64,000 bases of DNA, taken from NCBI RefSeq assembly GCF_010183535.1, contig NC_071333.1, positions 7,438,587 through 7,502,586 on the forward strand. The letters run 5' to 3'. This document shows positions 1-11,200 of this stretch, piece after piece. This stretch comes from Caenorhabditis remanei. Lineage: Eukaryota > Nematoda > Chromadorea > Rhabditida > Rhabditidae. The position numbers and the translations under genes are program-made. The notes beneath the pieces are model-generated. The model saw nothing but the letters and a program-made list of their open reading frames with translations, did not search any database and was not told the DNA's origin. Within the stretch, counting starts at the first letter, position 1, and every line of letters starts with the position of its first letter.

Positions 1-49
1 GTTCAGGCAAGTGTGACAGTGTCTTGAAATTTAAAGTGAAACTTTTTAG

Positions 50-2062
50 CAATGGCAGGATACATCGTTGAGCTGGAAAACAGAAGAATTTCGGGGTATC
101 AGGAATACTTGGTTACCCGAGAATTCAATATGGATTCCTGATATCATTGTGTTCAATACGTTTGTTTTTTTAGAATACGGAAAAGTTTTCAAATTACATA
201 ATTTCAGTCTCGAACACAAAATGTTGCTCGACGCAGTTCGCTCCCCAATCAAAGTTTCATTCACCGGAGAAGTCACATATGCGTACCCAGCAATTTACAC
301 AGTGCTTTGTCAAATTGGTGAGTGGGGAATAAGAAGAAAATCCACTTAAAAAGTCACTGTTTGAGTGCATTTCTTCTTAATGGATTGATGATATATGAGG
401 GTCCTCCTGAATCCTCCTTTCTTTCCATTAGCTCACATTTGCGGGTGAATCCTATCAATTATCTAAAAACAACATATAGAAGTAGTTTTTTGTGGGATAG
501 AGGAAAAAGAGATAATGTGCTCCGTTGGCCTCATCATTAATCTTTCAGGAATTGCCAACTTTCCGTTTGATGATCAAGTGTGCAAAATTCGAGTAAGACT
601 TGACGGAGTGAACCTTGACCTCGAATATCTCATTTTTTCAGTTTGCTTCTTGGGCTTATGACGAGGACAAGATCCTGCTCAATGCATCACATAAACCATT
701 ACTCAAGAATTACGCACCCAACGAAGAGTGGGCACTTCAGGTCAGCTGGTCTTCTTTTTGATTCTTGAATTCAAGTCAGAAAAATGAAAACCCCTTTCAT
801 TTGACTTCTATCTTATTTTATTGGACGATTGGTTTTCCATAACCCTTGTACTTTAACTAACCAGCTGTAATAACAAATACTGCCACATACATTCTGTGAC
901 ATTATTTACACAAAAAAAATCAGGATGTTTTATAGTATAAATTTCCGCATGATTCCTAACAATTTGAAAAAGAAATTAAGATAAAGTCAGATGATCAAAT
1001 AAAAATTTCAGGATGTTGATATGGCCAGGAAAGAGTACGAACACGAAGAAACGGTTGTCAGTGAAATAATCTACTACATAAAAGTTGCCAGAAAGCCATT
1101 CTATTACTTGATAAGCCTTGTCGTACCAAGTTATATCATTTGCGTTCTTTCGATAGCCGGACTATTTGCAAGATTTTCCACAAAACATGAAAGACAGGTA
1201 AGTTTATCACGTTGAGCAGGTTTTCAACAGTTGGAAATATTTTATCTTTCACTTGTAAATCAATCATCAAGTCCTAGGAATTTTTTGTTTTCTGCGCAAT
1301 TCCAACTTGAAAACTACTCATACTTCTTATTCAACATCCATACCGACAGTGTGAAACTAATGAAACTGAAATTCAGGAGCGTTTCACACTTGGAGTGACT
1401 GCAATTCTTAGTATGGCCGTGTTATCGTTGGTTGTTACCGAAAAAGTCCCACATAGTTCAGAAAGTGTTCCTCTGTTAAGTGAGTTGTTATGAATTAAGA
1501 AAATAAGAAAATCTTGTATTTTCAGTTGTGTATATGCATTTCATCATTATCATGGTAACTATTGCAACCATTTTGACGTCAACGGTGATGAGGGTCCACG
1601 CAAAAGTAAAGCATTCATTATCGTGACTACTATCAAAATTCATTTCGTTTCAGGGATTTCGAACACATTTCTTAAGCCCTCCGAATTGGATCCGAAAAGG
1701 GCTTTTCATAGCTCGGAAACACGCCGCTTTCTTTCAACAGCACGTAAGGGCTTAAACCGAAATGAAATTCTTACTAATCGTCTTTGAAAATCCCGAAATT
1801 TCAATTTAGGGACAAGTCTACATGGATATCCATACTACTGCGGAGCAGTGGGGAGAAGTGAGCCAGTGAATGTCTTAATCTTCGTCTCATACACATTTTC
1901 CAGGTGTCCCGAAGAATGGATTATCTCCTCGCTTCCGTCTTCATCATCATCATTAGTACTCCGACGCTCTACTTGTTTTATATGTGTTATCAAATGGATC
2001 ATGCCACGGCCGAACGAATTTTGCTTGAAAATGCAAAACGTCGTGATCAACTTTACTACTGA
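50..2062 (+). CDS. Cys-loop ligand-gated ion channel subunit, 5' truncated by window edge
   Basis: Subunit of a pentameric neurotransmitter-gated channel in the plasma membrane. Exons read as 50-159, 208-317, 549-592, 642-740, 1012-1197, 1377-1479, 1526-1605, 1654-1743, 1810-1857 and 1904-2062; all phases agree and give 342 visible residues ending in TGA. The extracellular part shows WQDTSLSW, the loop motif WLPENSIWIPDI, and a true Cys-loop with 13 residues between cysteines (C..FPFDDQVC). Four membrane segments follow: M1 (FYYLISLVVPSYIICVL), M2 (ERFTLGVTAILSMAVLSLVV), M3 and a C-terminal M4. M2 is preceded by Glu and lacks the Pro-Ala-Arg of anion channels, so a cation channel is inferred. 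Loop C has no adjacent cysteine pair, so it is not a classical nicotinic alpha subunit; a divergent nematode lgc-type subunit fits best. The signal peptide and first exons lie left of the window. AATAAA at 2298 is a plausible poly(A) signal. Confidence 0.9.
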
Positions 2063-2821
2063 CAAGAGCTTCTTATCTTTCATTTTCTACAATTTATTTC
2101 ACATTTCTTTTTCTTCTCTTTTTCTTCTCCACACACACACACATCGTCATTTTCAATTTTTAACAAAGTAGTCATTTGTCTTTGTCGCAATTTCCTTTCA
2201 CTTTTCGTGAAGGTTCTCATGAAACTACATGAGAAATATTTTTCTCATTTTTCGTCTTTTCTTTTTCTCTGTCCATTTTTTTCAACTACAGATTAACAAT
2301 AAACGCATTTTCATTTTTAGTGATGTTCTTTTTATTTTATTTTTTGTGTCCAAGATACGAATTTTCCATTTCAATTTCATCTGCTCATTTTTCGTCCGGT
2401 TCAGCTCTGTTCTCAATAGAATCGTTTTTTTTTCCACCTCTCCTTTTCTGCAGAAACGTAGAAACATATTCCCATCTACGGCAAATCTCGGGTGTGTCTT
2501 AGCACCTCATTTCCCGTCTTCGCGTCGTCTTTTCTCCAACAGACACGTACAAACAGACACACATGCACATTCATTCACGCACTGACCTCCCACACTCAAC
2601 AGATACACACACACACACTCACTCAGACACACAAGAAAACGGGGACACAGGGGAAACGAGTGATACCGTAGTGACCACGCGCGCTGAGACCCCCCGAGGA
2701 GGAACACTGCTGGCGTTGAATGTCATCGGCCCCCTTTTTTCTTCCGATAATTCTCTTCTCTCACACACACACACACCAACCACTCCTCCATCGATCTAAC
2801 ACAAATTCTTCTTCACCAGCT
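2063..2821. other. Intergenic region with CA microsatellites
   Basis: Holds the 3' UTR of the channel gene and the upstream region of the KH-domain gene. It is pyrimidine-rich, with CA/AC runs near 2130-2145, 2604-2622 and 2762-2776. ORFs here have skewed, low-complexity composition and are not believable. The sequence just before 2822 ends in a pyrimidine-rich stretch with CAG, compatible with a spliced-leader acceptor. Confidence 0.6.
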
Positions 2822-5800
2822 ATGAGTTATATGGACCAGGTAAATTTCAATTTAATAGACTCCTCTCTAGCCCGTCCATTAATTCCTACTCGAAAACTTG
2901 TACTTTTTTGGTTGATAAGAAAATGAAATCAGTTACAAGAAAAGATCAATTATTATTTTTTGGTCTCTCAAAAATGAACATCGACTAAAACTATGGGAAA
3001 TTATTGCTGTTTTTCTCTTCTATCATTTCTTTCACGTTTTTCATAACTCACCAGAGTTCGCTTTTTAATTATTGCCGTTTTTCACCTCCTTCTTTACACC
3101 ATCATCACATTTTCCATGCATCCGTTTTTACCGTGGGGCTACCTACGGCCATCGATTTTCTCGTATTGACACAAATTTCTTCAGCGAGTCTCCTCGTCGA
3201 CACAACCATCGTCGAAAAGGGACTACTACGAACGTTCGGACGGATTTGACGAGTGTACGGGTTTCCAATAAAACATTTCTTCCTGAAGAATACGAACACA
3301 GCTGGAAGACAAAATGGAATTCTGCGCAAAATTATTCGATTTTTGCTTTTTTTTATTTAATTGCGGAGATTTGGTGATTTTTTTTGCGCGGTTGATTTTT
3401 TCGGCTGACATACGTGTTTAAAACCGAGGCGCATTTGAACAATGTCTAAAAATTGCAAAAGTACTTTTCAAAAACCCACATTTTTATTTTCAGACGAGCC
3501 CACAGATCCAGTACCATCAAAACGTTCAAGAAGTTCTCCGTCACGTAGCTACGACCCGCAAGGAATGGATCATAGGAGCACTGTCATCAGAAGTGAATAC
3601 CCGATTCCCGAGCAATGTGTAGGCTTAGGTGAGTAATACAAAATGCACCATGGACAGAAAATGTATTATTTTTTTCAGTTATTGGTCGTAATGGCTCCGA
3701 GATCCATTCAATCTCACAAAGATCCGGCTGCCGTGTACAAGTGACAACGGAGCCGACAAACACTGGCTACAGGATAGTGGAGATTTATGGAGTTCCCGAT
3801 AAAATCAGTCGGGCAAGAGATCTTATCAATGAAGTAATATCTCGAGCTCCTCATCAACCTCCACCGTCTCCGTTTCCTCCATCGAATGCTCTACAGCATC
3901 CGACCTCGGACCTGCCAAAAGTTACCATTGAAATTCCAATTCCAGCAGATAAATGTGGATCAATTATTGGCAAAGGGGGAGAAACCATGCGTAGACTTAG
4001 GGTAAGTCCGTTTTATCATATAAATCACAGTTAGATTCAAAGTTAAATTTTAAGTCTTCTTCAAACTGTCACATCCAGCTCATTCAAGAAAACAACATTG
4101 GTGGAATCGTTAAACCACTAAGAATTACCGGTGATCGTCAAGAAGTCGAGCATGCTCAACAATTGGTCGCTAAAATTTTGGCAGAACACGATGAGCCTCC
4201 TTCACCTGCTCTGATGGCTGGCAATGGAATAGCCACAATGTCACTGCAAGTGAAAGTTCCACGAAGCACTGTTGGCGCTATCATGGGTGTGCAAGGAGCG
4301 ACCATCAAGAAATTGTCAGATGAGACAGGAACAAAGATTCAGTTTTTGCCAGATGATGATACAAAGCTTATGGAACGATCATTGGCTATTATTGGCAACA
4401 GGAGCAAAGTATATGTGGCAGCTCAGTTGATCAAGCAAATTGTTGATTCAAGCAATGACTGCGCCAACCAGGCGGTCGCGGTGAGCAAAATTTTTTAGAG
4501 CTACCGGAAATGATTTCCTTTTTTTCAGTTGTTCTACATGTCTATCCCAGCATCAAAGTGTGGACTCGTTATTGGTCGTGGTGGAGAAGTTATCAAACAG
4601 ATTAACGCGGAGAGTGGTGCTCATGTTGAACTGTCACGGGAAGCCAATAAAGATCCATTGGAAAAAACATTTGTTATTCGGGGCTCGGATATTCAAGTCG
4701 AACATGCCAAGCATTTGATTTGTATTAAAGTTGGCGATATTCCACCAAATACTCCATTTGTTCGACCAGGTGCTCATCCGCAACAGATGCATCATCCTCA
4801 CATGCAACAACCACATCCAATGCAACAAATGCAGGGACATCCACATGTGCAGCAACATCATCAAATGCAATCTCAGCATACTATGCAGTCACAAAATACA
4901 ATGACAAACGTTCAAATGTGGACAGGTAAACTATTCTCACAAAGTTTCAAACTATTGTCTGACTTTGAGATAGTAGTTATTTTAATTCAAGAAAATAGCG
5001 TCTTGAATAAAACTTGCATCTACATCACACAAATTATATCAATTTACAGGTCAACCAATTATCCAACAGCAACCACATAGTCCGCTCGTTACACAACTTC
5101 ATCAACATCAGCTTCAACAGCAGCAACTTCAACAGCAGCAGCTTCAGCAACAACAGCTGCAACATCACCAGATGCACCAACAGCAGCAGCAGATGCAACT
5201 ACAACAGCAACGAATTCAACAACAACAACAGTTGCAGCAGCATCAACAGTTGCAACAAGCTCAGCCAGCTCATGTTATGCCGCAACACATTCAACAGCGA
5301 ATGATTCCTCAACAAGGACAACCGGTGTACGGCCAACCAAATTATCCAAGTCAACCAAATGTTGCTGGACCGCCTGGCTATCAGCAACCAAATGCTGCTT
5401 CTTGGCAAACAGCTCGACCACAAGTCAATCCCACGTCACCTGGTGGAATATCAGTTACTCAACAGATGTTCCCACAAGTACACCAAATGCATATGCAGCA
5501 ACAACAACAAGGGCGTCAACAACAATTACAGCAACAACATCAGCCGGCTCAACAAGTTCAACAGGCCATACAATCCCAACAACCTCAACCTCAAGCTAAG
5601 AAGCAAAGCCGTGCAGCAACCCGAACTGCATCTCCAGAAGGACCATCTTTGTACGCACAAATGGCAAGAAAAGCGGAAGAAGAAGACAGAGCAAAAAAAG
5701 AAGAAGCTCGCCGTGCGGAAGCTGCAAAGAAAGCTGCCGCTCAAAAGGAGGAGACCAAGACAGACGGCGAAGAACCTGACTTTTCCGAACAATGGCTTCA

Positions 5801-5985
5801 ATACTATATGTGAGTAAATGTTTTAGATTAGTCTAGTATACACAATTCTTATTTTCAGCAATATCAATGACCATACCAACGCCGAAAATGTCAGAAGGAG
5901 AATTGCTGAGATGAAAGCCGAGAAAGCACAAAAAGCGGCTGCCGCGGCAAGAGCGTCATCTTCGGAACACGGTTTTCAAAAATAG
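2822..5985 (+). CDS. FUBP/KSRP-like protein with four KH domains
   Basis: Single-stranded nucleic-acid binding protein of the far-upstream-element-binding family, expected to act in nuclear transcription control or in mRNA processing and decay. Exons: 2822-2839, 3185-3260, 3494-3628, 3679-4001, 4079-4480, 4529-4925, 5050-5809, 5859-5985; phases agree and give 745 residues. Four KH domains follow one another, each with its GxxG loop: GRNG (exon 4), GKGG (end of exon 4), GVQG (exon 5) and GRGG (exon 6). A long Gln/His/Met-rich region spans about 4780-5600, then a basic-acidic coiled stretch (RKAEEEDRAKKEEARRAEAA), then DFSEQWLQYYI, which resembles the tyrosine-rich YM motifs of vertebrate FUBP activation domains. 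The six-residue first exon is supported by phase and by the ATG following a likely spliced-leader acceptor. A GT donor overlaps the stop at 5985, so a second 3' form is possible. AATAAA lies at 6182. Confidence 0.92.
5100..5560 (+). repeat. CAA/CAG-rich polyglutamine-coding tract
   Basis: Dense CAA and CAG codons mixed with ACA, CTT and CAT encode a Gln-rich, low-complexity segment in exon 7 of the KH-domain gene. CAA and CAG are mixed rather than pure, which would limit slippage. ORFs in the other frames here (Asn-rich, Leu-rich) are shadows of this tract. Confidence 0.8.
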
Positions 5986-6400
5986 TAAGTTTTTGAAATG
6001 ATTTGCACACATACCCTAATGCTCACCGTTTTCCAGAAATATCTAGAGCATACACAAGTCAACAATCATTTTCTAGCGACCTCATCGGGTGTTAATTAAA
6101 TTCCTTGTCTCTACAGCATCCAAAGTTATGAGCTGTGTTTTCCATCCCGATTTACTCATTTTTTATTTATTTCTTTTGGTTAATAAAATTTTGTTTTGCA
6201 TTTTTCAGGTGTATGTTTTATAATGAAAAAGAAAAGAATCAGAACCATCCGATGCTAAAATGTTTTCAGTCATCGTTTTGTGCGGCATTATTCAACATAC
6301 AGCGTACTCAGCTACTATACAGAATGACGAATAACAAAACATGGAACGACTATTCTTCCGGAGCACTTTTTGACCAGTTCCCTACTATTCCTGATTCAGA
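5986..6400 (+). other. 3' UTR and possible intercistronic region
   Basis: Lies between the KH-domain stop and the next start codon. It contains AATAAA at 6182-6187 and several acceptor-like sites downstream, at 6209 (TTTTTCAG), 6270 and 6398 (CCTGATTCAG, directly before AATG). A short open stretch from 6260 (starting MFSVIVLCGI) resembles a signal peptide but stops after 24 codons. The signal-to-acceptor distance of about 200 bases is within the range of nematode operon spacing. Confidence 0.5.
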
Positions 6401-7705
6401 ATGCTACGTTATTGTTTGAGCTTTTTTATATTGATGATTACTGTCAATAAACTCTATTCATCTATACTAGACAATAAGACACGGCCTGAAATAGCAGCTA
6501 ATGAAACTGTCATTCGAGCGGAGAGAAATGATCGAGACAAAAAGCAAATTTACATGCCGGGACCGTATATTGCGCATTATAACAGCTCAGCAAAGGTTTG
6601 TGTCTCAGTTAAAAAAAAAATTAACTCAAAAAAACATTTGAAAGATAATAATAAAATCATGAGATAAAAATTAAAAAATTAAAAACATCAGTTATAAACA
6701 TTGAAACAATCATGATGCTTTATTTCAAATTTTTTTAAATGAGACATAGATTCCTAATGTTTTCTAATTTCAAAGGAAAACTCACAGAATCGGGAAATCT
6801 GCCAATCATCAACAATCCGGGAAAGTTTTTTTCTGAGCGGATCGTGAAAAAGTTTCATAACACAGAATGGCCCTGGTGAAATCTTTTGTTGTATCTTAAG
6901 ACCCAAAAACATTTTTTTTAACTAAATTTACTGCAGAACTACTGAAATTTGTCAATGTACTCGAATTGTAGCCCAAAATCGCCCAAAAATCCTTTTTCAA
7001 AATTTACTATCAACAAAAACACATTTTTGGAAAAAAAATCACTTCACCCGGGCCGGACAAGTTTGTTGCTTTTCTAAGAACAATATATTTTCACTGAAAA
7101 AACACTGATCGGTGGGTGTTACAAGCAAATCTGATTTGTTTCAAATGACCTCGTAGTTCAAAAAGTAATTCATTCTGAAAAAATTGCATGATGTGTCTTG
7201 TTTGCGAACCGATGATACGTAGCAAATACTATTTCCCAAACAAGAGGTTTTCAAGCACATGAAACGGGTATGTGTTATATACATAGGAAACAACAAAAAA
7301 ATTGCTCTTTGAGCATCTACAGTACTACCGTAATCCAGACCCAAGTTAAAGTTCCCGCATATGAGTGGTTATCAATGGTATTCTTTTTATTCATATTGCT
7401 CTAGGGCACACGTTGCTCGAGTCTTACTGAGAACACGTTATATGTGAACCATTTCTATCTTTACGTGAACTAGTTTTATTTTAAGGTTGCAAACGTTATT
7501 CCCAACAGTTTTCCCGTTTGGCACTCTTGTGGAAATTCGAAATGTGACTATGGATTCAATGAATGTAAGAAATGATAACAACGACCAGAAACTGCATAAT
7601 ATTTTTTCAGCGATTGTCCCCTTTATTGCTGCATCTGTCTTCATGATTTTGGCTATTGTCGTCTATTTCATACTGTTTTGCTTTGTTTTCCGTTATATGA
7701 CATGA
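6401..7705 (+). CDS. Small single-pass membrane protein, unrecognised
   Basis: I do not recognise the family. Three exons (6401-6595, 7486-7564, 7611-7705) join in phase to give 122 residues. The start has a good hydrophobic signal sequence (MLRYCLSFFILMITVNKLYS). A polar ectodomain follows, with potential N-glycosylation sites NKT, NET and NSS and two close cysteines (CGNSKC). A strongly hydrophobic segment near the C-terminus (IVPFIAASVFMILAIVVYFI) is followed by a few residues, RYMT, at the end. Type I topology is inferred. The second intron is only 46 bases and ends in ATTTTTTCAG; the first is about 890 bases. The start was chosen because an acceptor (GATTCAG) lies two bases before the ATG. 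The gene follows the KH-domain gene closely on the same strand, so an operon is possible. A fusion to the upstream MFSVIV stretch through a weak donor at 6307 would also keep frame. Confidence 0.6.
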
Positions 7706-8235
7706 TACACTGTATTCAAATGAAGATGGTTGAAATATACTTTAAAGATTATATCATTTCACTCAAAAAATGTGAAAGAAAATTTGGACTCGATCTTGGC
7801 TAAGATCGATACAATCTGAGCTCAACCATTACTGCAAATCGACCGCTACTATTTATTTAGACTTATTCTTTGCGCAAAAGTGAACGGAAGTGGCAGATGT
7901 TGTCTGCAAAAATACGATCAAGTTCGAGAATCAGCAAAACCAACAAATATTGGATGGGTGGCTTGCAAAAATTTTGGCAAGAATCAGTGGATGTCCCGTG
8001 TTTTACTGCAAACTGGATGTTGGTTTAGCTGGATGTAGAAAAAATGTTGGCAGCTTGTCATATTAAATCGACAAGAGTTTCCTGTCGTTTGACCATTCCA
8101 CCTCTGTTGAACACCCGACATTTTACACTCTTCCGGAGTTTATTTCAATTTCATTTAAATTTACCGAGTTTCATCAAAACTTATTTCTTGTTCATCTCTT
8201 AACACATATTTTAATTTTCTCAGGGTACCCCCAGA
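7706..8235. other. Intergenic region upstream of the mucin-like gene
   Basis: No coding signal seen. The last bases before the mucin start contain TTTTCTCAG at about 8222, a good candidate for a spliced-leader acceptor, 13 bases before the ATG at 8236. Confidence 0.5.
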
Positions 8236-11200
8236 ATGCTTCCCAGAGCATTATGCATATTGATTGCATCCATAATATTTGGTGTCATCAATGCTGATCT
8301 CCTGTCAGATCCGAACTACAGGGTTTTCAGAGACATCTCATCTATCAGACAAGTACTGTTTTTCTTTCGATCGTTCCAATAATTGTTCATTTTTAGAGAG
8401 TCACTGCCCGGCCAGTGAAAAACGTAACATCCACGGAACTTCCCACATATTACGAACAGAACTACAAAATCTCTAATCGTGTTAAGGTAAGTTTTATTTT
8501 GAATATAACAACTCATGTCTTATTCATGTCTTATTCTAGAGACAAGCATGTGCATCAAGTTGCACGCCGCTGGAAAAAGCAACAGTGCCGGAATATGATG
8601 GTTTGATCGCAACAGAAAATTTCTATATAACCTATAGTACTGACGGATCTGGGTGCCCAATTGCCGATATAACATGCGTTGGAGGAGATTTGGCTACATT
8701 GGATTACAATGACGTCAGCGGAAACACCATAACAGTAAGTTGAATTGATCCCATTTCCAAATTGCTTGTAATTTGTTAATCATCAAGTGTTTAGAATTAT
8801 ATTTAGTAAAGCGTAAAAACGGTTGAAAATCAAAAACATTTGTAATACTGATTCTGAACATTTTTATTTCTTGAAAATTGCAGCTAGGAGAAGGAATGGA
8901 CGACTACAATATTCTCGAAGCACAACTGAAATGTTTTGCATTTGGATGGGCTGCAACAATAGCCGGAGAAGTTATTGACGGAAATAGTCTGAATTGTAAT
9001 GGTGAGTAGCTCAGGAATACGTATAATGAAAAAGCTTAAATGATCAAATAAATAAAAAATTTCAGTGCTTACTGATATACCGGTAACTACAACAACTTCA
9101 ACTACTACCGAAACTACTTCAACCGAGTCTACCAGCACTTCAACAGAATCTACCAGTACTTCCACGGAATCAACCAGTACCTCGACTGAATCCACCAGTA
9201 CTTCAACGGAATCCACCAGCACTTCCACGGAATCTACCAGCACTTCCACGGAATCCACCAGTACCTCCACGGAATCTACCAGTACTTCGACCGAGTCTAC
9301 AAGTACCTCGACTGAATCCACCAGTACTTCAACGGAATTCACCAGCACTTCCACGGAATCTACCAGCACTTCAACGGAATCCACCAGTACCTCCACGGAA
9401 TCTACCAGTACATCGACCGAGTCTACCAGCACTTCCACGGAATCCACCAGTACCTCGACTGAATCCACCAGTACTTCTACCGAGTCTACCAGCACTTCCA
9501 CGGAATCCACCAGTACATCAACCGAGTCTACCAGTACATCGACCGAGTCTACAAGTACCTCCACGGAATCCACCAGTACCTCCACGGAATCTACCAGTAC
9601 TTCTACCGAGTCTACCAGTACATCGACCGAGTCTACAAGTACCTCGACGGAATCCACCAGTACCTCCACGGAATCTACCAGCACTTCGACCGAGTCTACA
9701 AGTACCTCGACTGAATCCACCAGTACTTCTACCGAGTCTACCAGCACTTTCACGCAATCCACCAGTACCTCCACGGAATCTACCAGTACTTCTACCGAGT
9801 CTACCAGTACCTCCACGGAATCCACCAGTACCTCTACTGAATCTACCAGTACATCGACCGAGTCTACCAGTACATCGACCGAGTCTACCAGCACTTCCAC
9901 GGAATCCACCAGTACTTCCACGGAATCTACCAGTACTTCGACCGAGTCTACAAGTACATCGACCGAGTCTACCAGCACTTCCACGGAATCCACCAGCACT
10001 TCCACGGAATCCACCAGTACTTCCACGGAATCTACCAGTACTTCGACCGAGTCTACCAGTACATCGACCGAGTCTACCAGCACTTCCACGGAATCCACCA
10101 GCACTTCCACGGAATCCACCAGTACTTCCACGGAATCTACCAGTACTTCGACTGAATCCACCAGTACTTCGACCGAGTCTACCAGCACTTCCACGGAATC
10201 CACCAGTACTTCCACGGAATCCACCAGTACCTCCACGGAATCTACCAGTACTTCGACCGAGTCTACAAGTACCTCGACCGAGTCTACCAGCACTTCCACG
10301 GAATCCACCAGTACTTCCACGGAATCCACCAGTACCTCCACGGAATCTACCAGTACTTCGACCGAGTCTACCAGCACTTCCACGGAATCCACCAGTACCT
10401 CGACTGAATCCACCAGTACTTCTACCGAGTCTACCAGCACTTCCACGGAATCCACCAGTACTTCCACGGAATCCACCAGTACCTCCACGGAATCTACCAG
10501 TACTTCGACCGAGTCTACAAGTACCTCGACCGAGTCTACCAGCACTTCCACGGAATCCACCAGTACTTCCACGGAATCCACCAGTACCTCCACGGAATCT
10601 ACCAGTACTTCGACCGAGTCTACAAGTACCTCGACTGAATCTACCAGTACTTCAACGGAATCCACCAGTACCTCCACGGAATCTACCAGTACATCGACCG
10701 AGTCTACCAGCACTTCGACCGAGTCAACAAGTACCTCCACGGAATCCACCAGTACCTCCACGGAATCAACCAGTACTTCGACCGAGTCTACAAGTACCTC
10801 GACAGAATCTACCAGTACATCGACCGAGTCTACCAGCACTTCCACGGAATCCACCAGTACTTCGACCGAGTCTACAAGTACCTCGACTGAATCCACCAGT
10901 ACTTCGACCGAGTCTACCAGCACTTCCACGGAATCCACCAGTACTTCCACGGAGTCCACCAGTACCTCCACGGAATCTACCAGTACTTCGACCGAGTCTA
11001 CCAGCACTTCCACGGAATCTACCAGTACCTCCACGGAATCTACCAGTACTTCGACCGAGTCTACAAGTACCTCGACTGAATCTACCAGTACATCGACCGA
11101 GTCTACCAGCACTTCCACGGAATCCACCAGTACTTCGACCGAGTCTACAAGTACCTCGACTGAATCCACCAGTACTTCGACCGAGTCTACCAGCACTTCC

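Noticed and set aside
9518..9757. Minus-strand ORF rich in Gly and Arg, and a similar one at 20438-20725
   Set aside because: Third-frame shadows of the repeat units, limited by unit-type variation.
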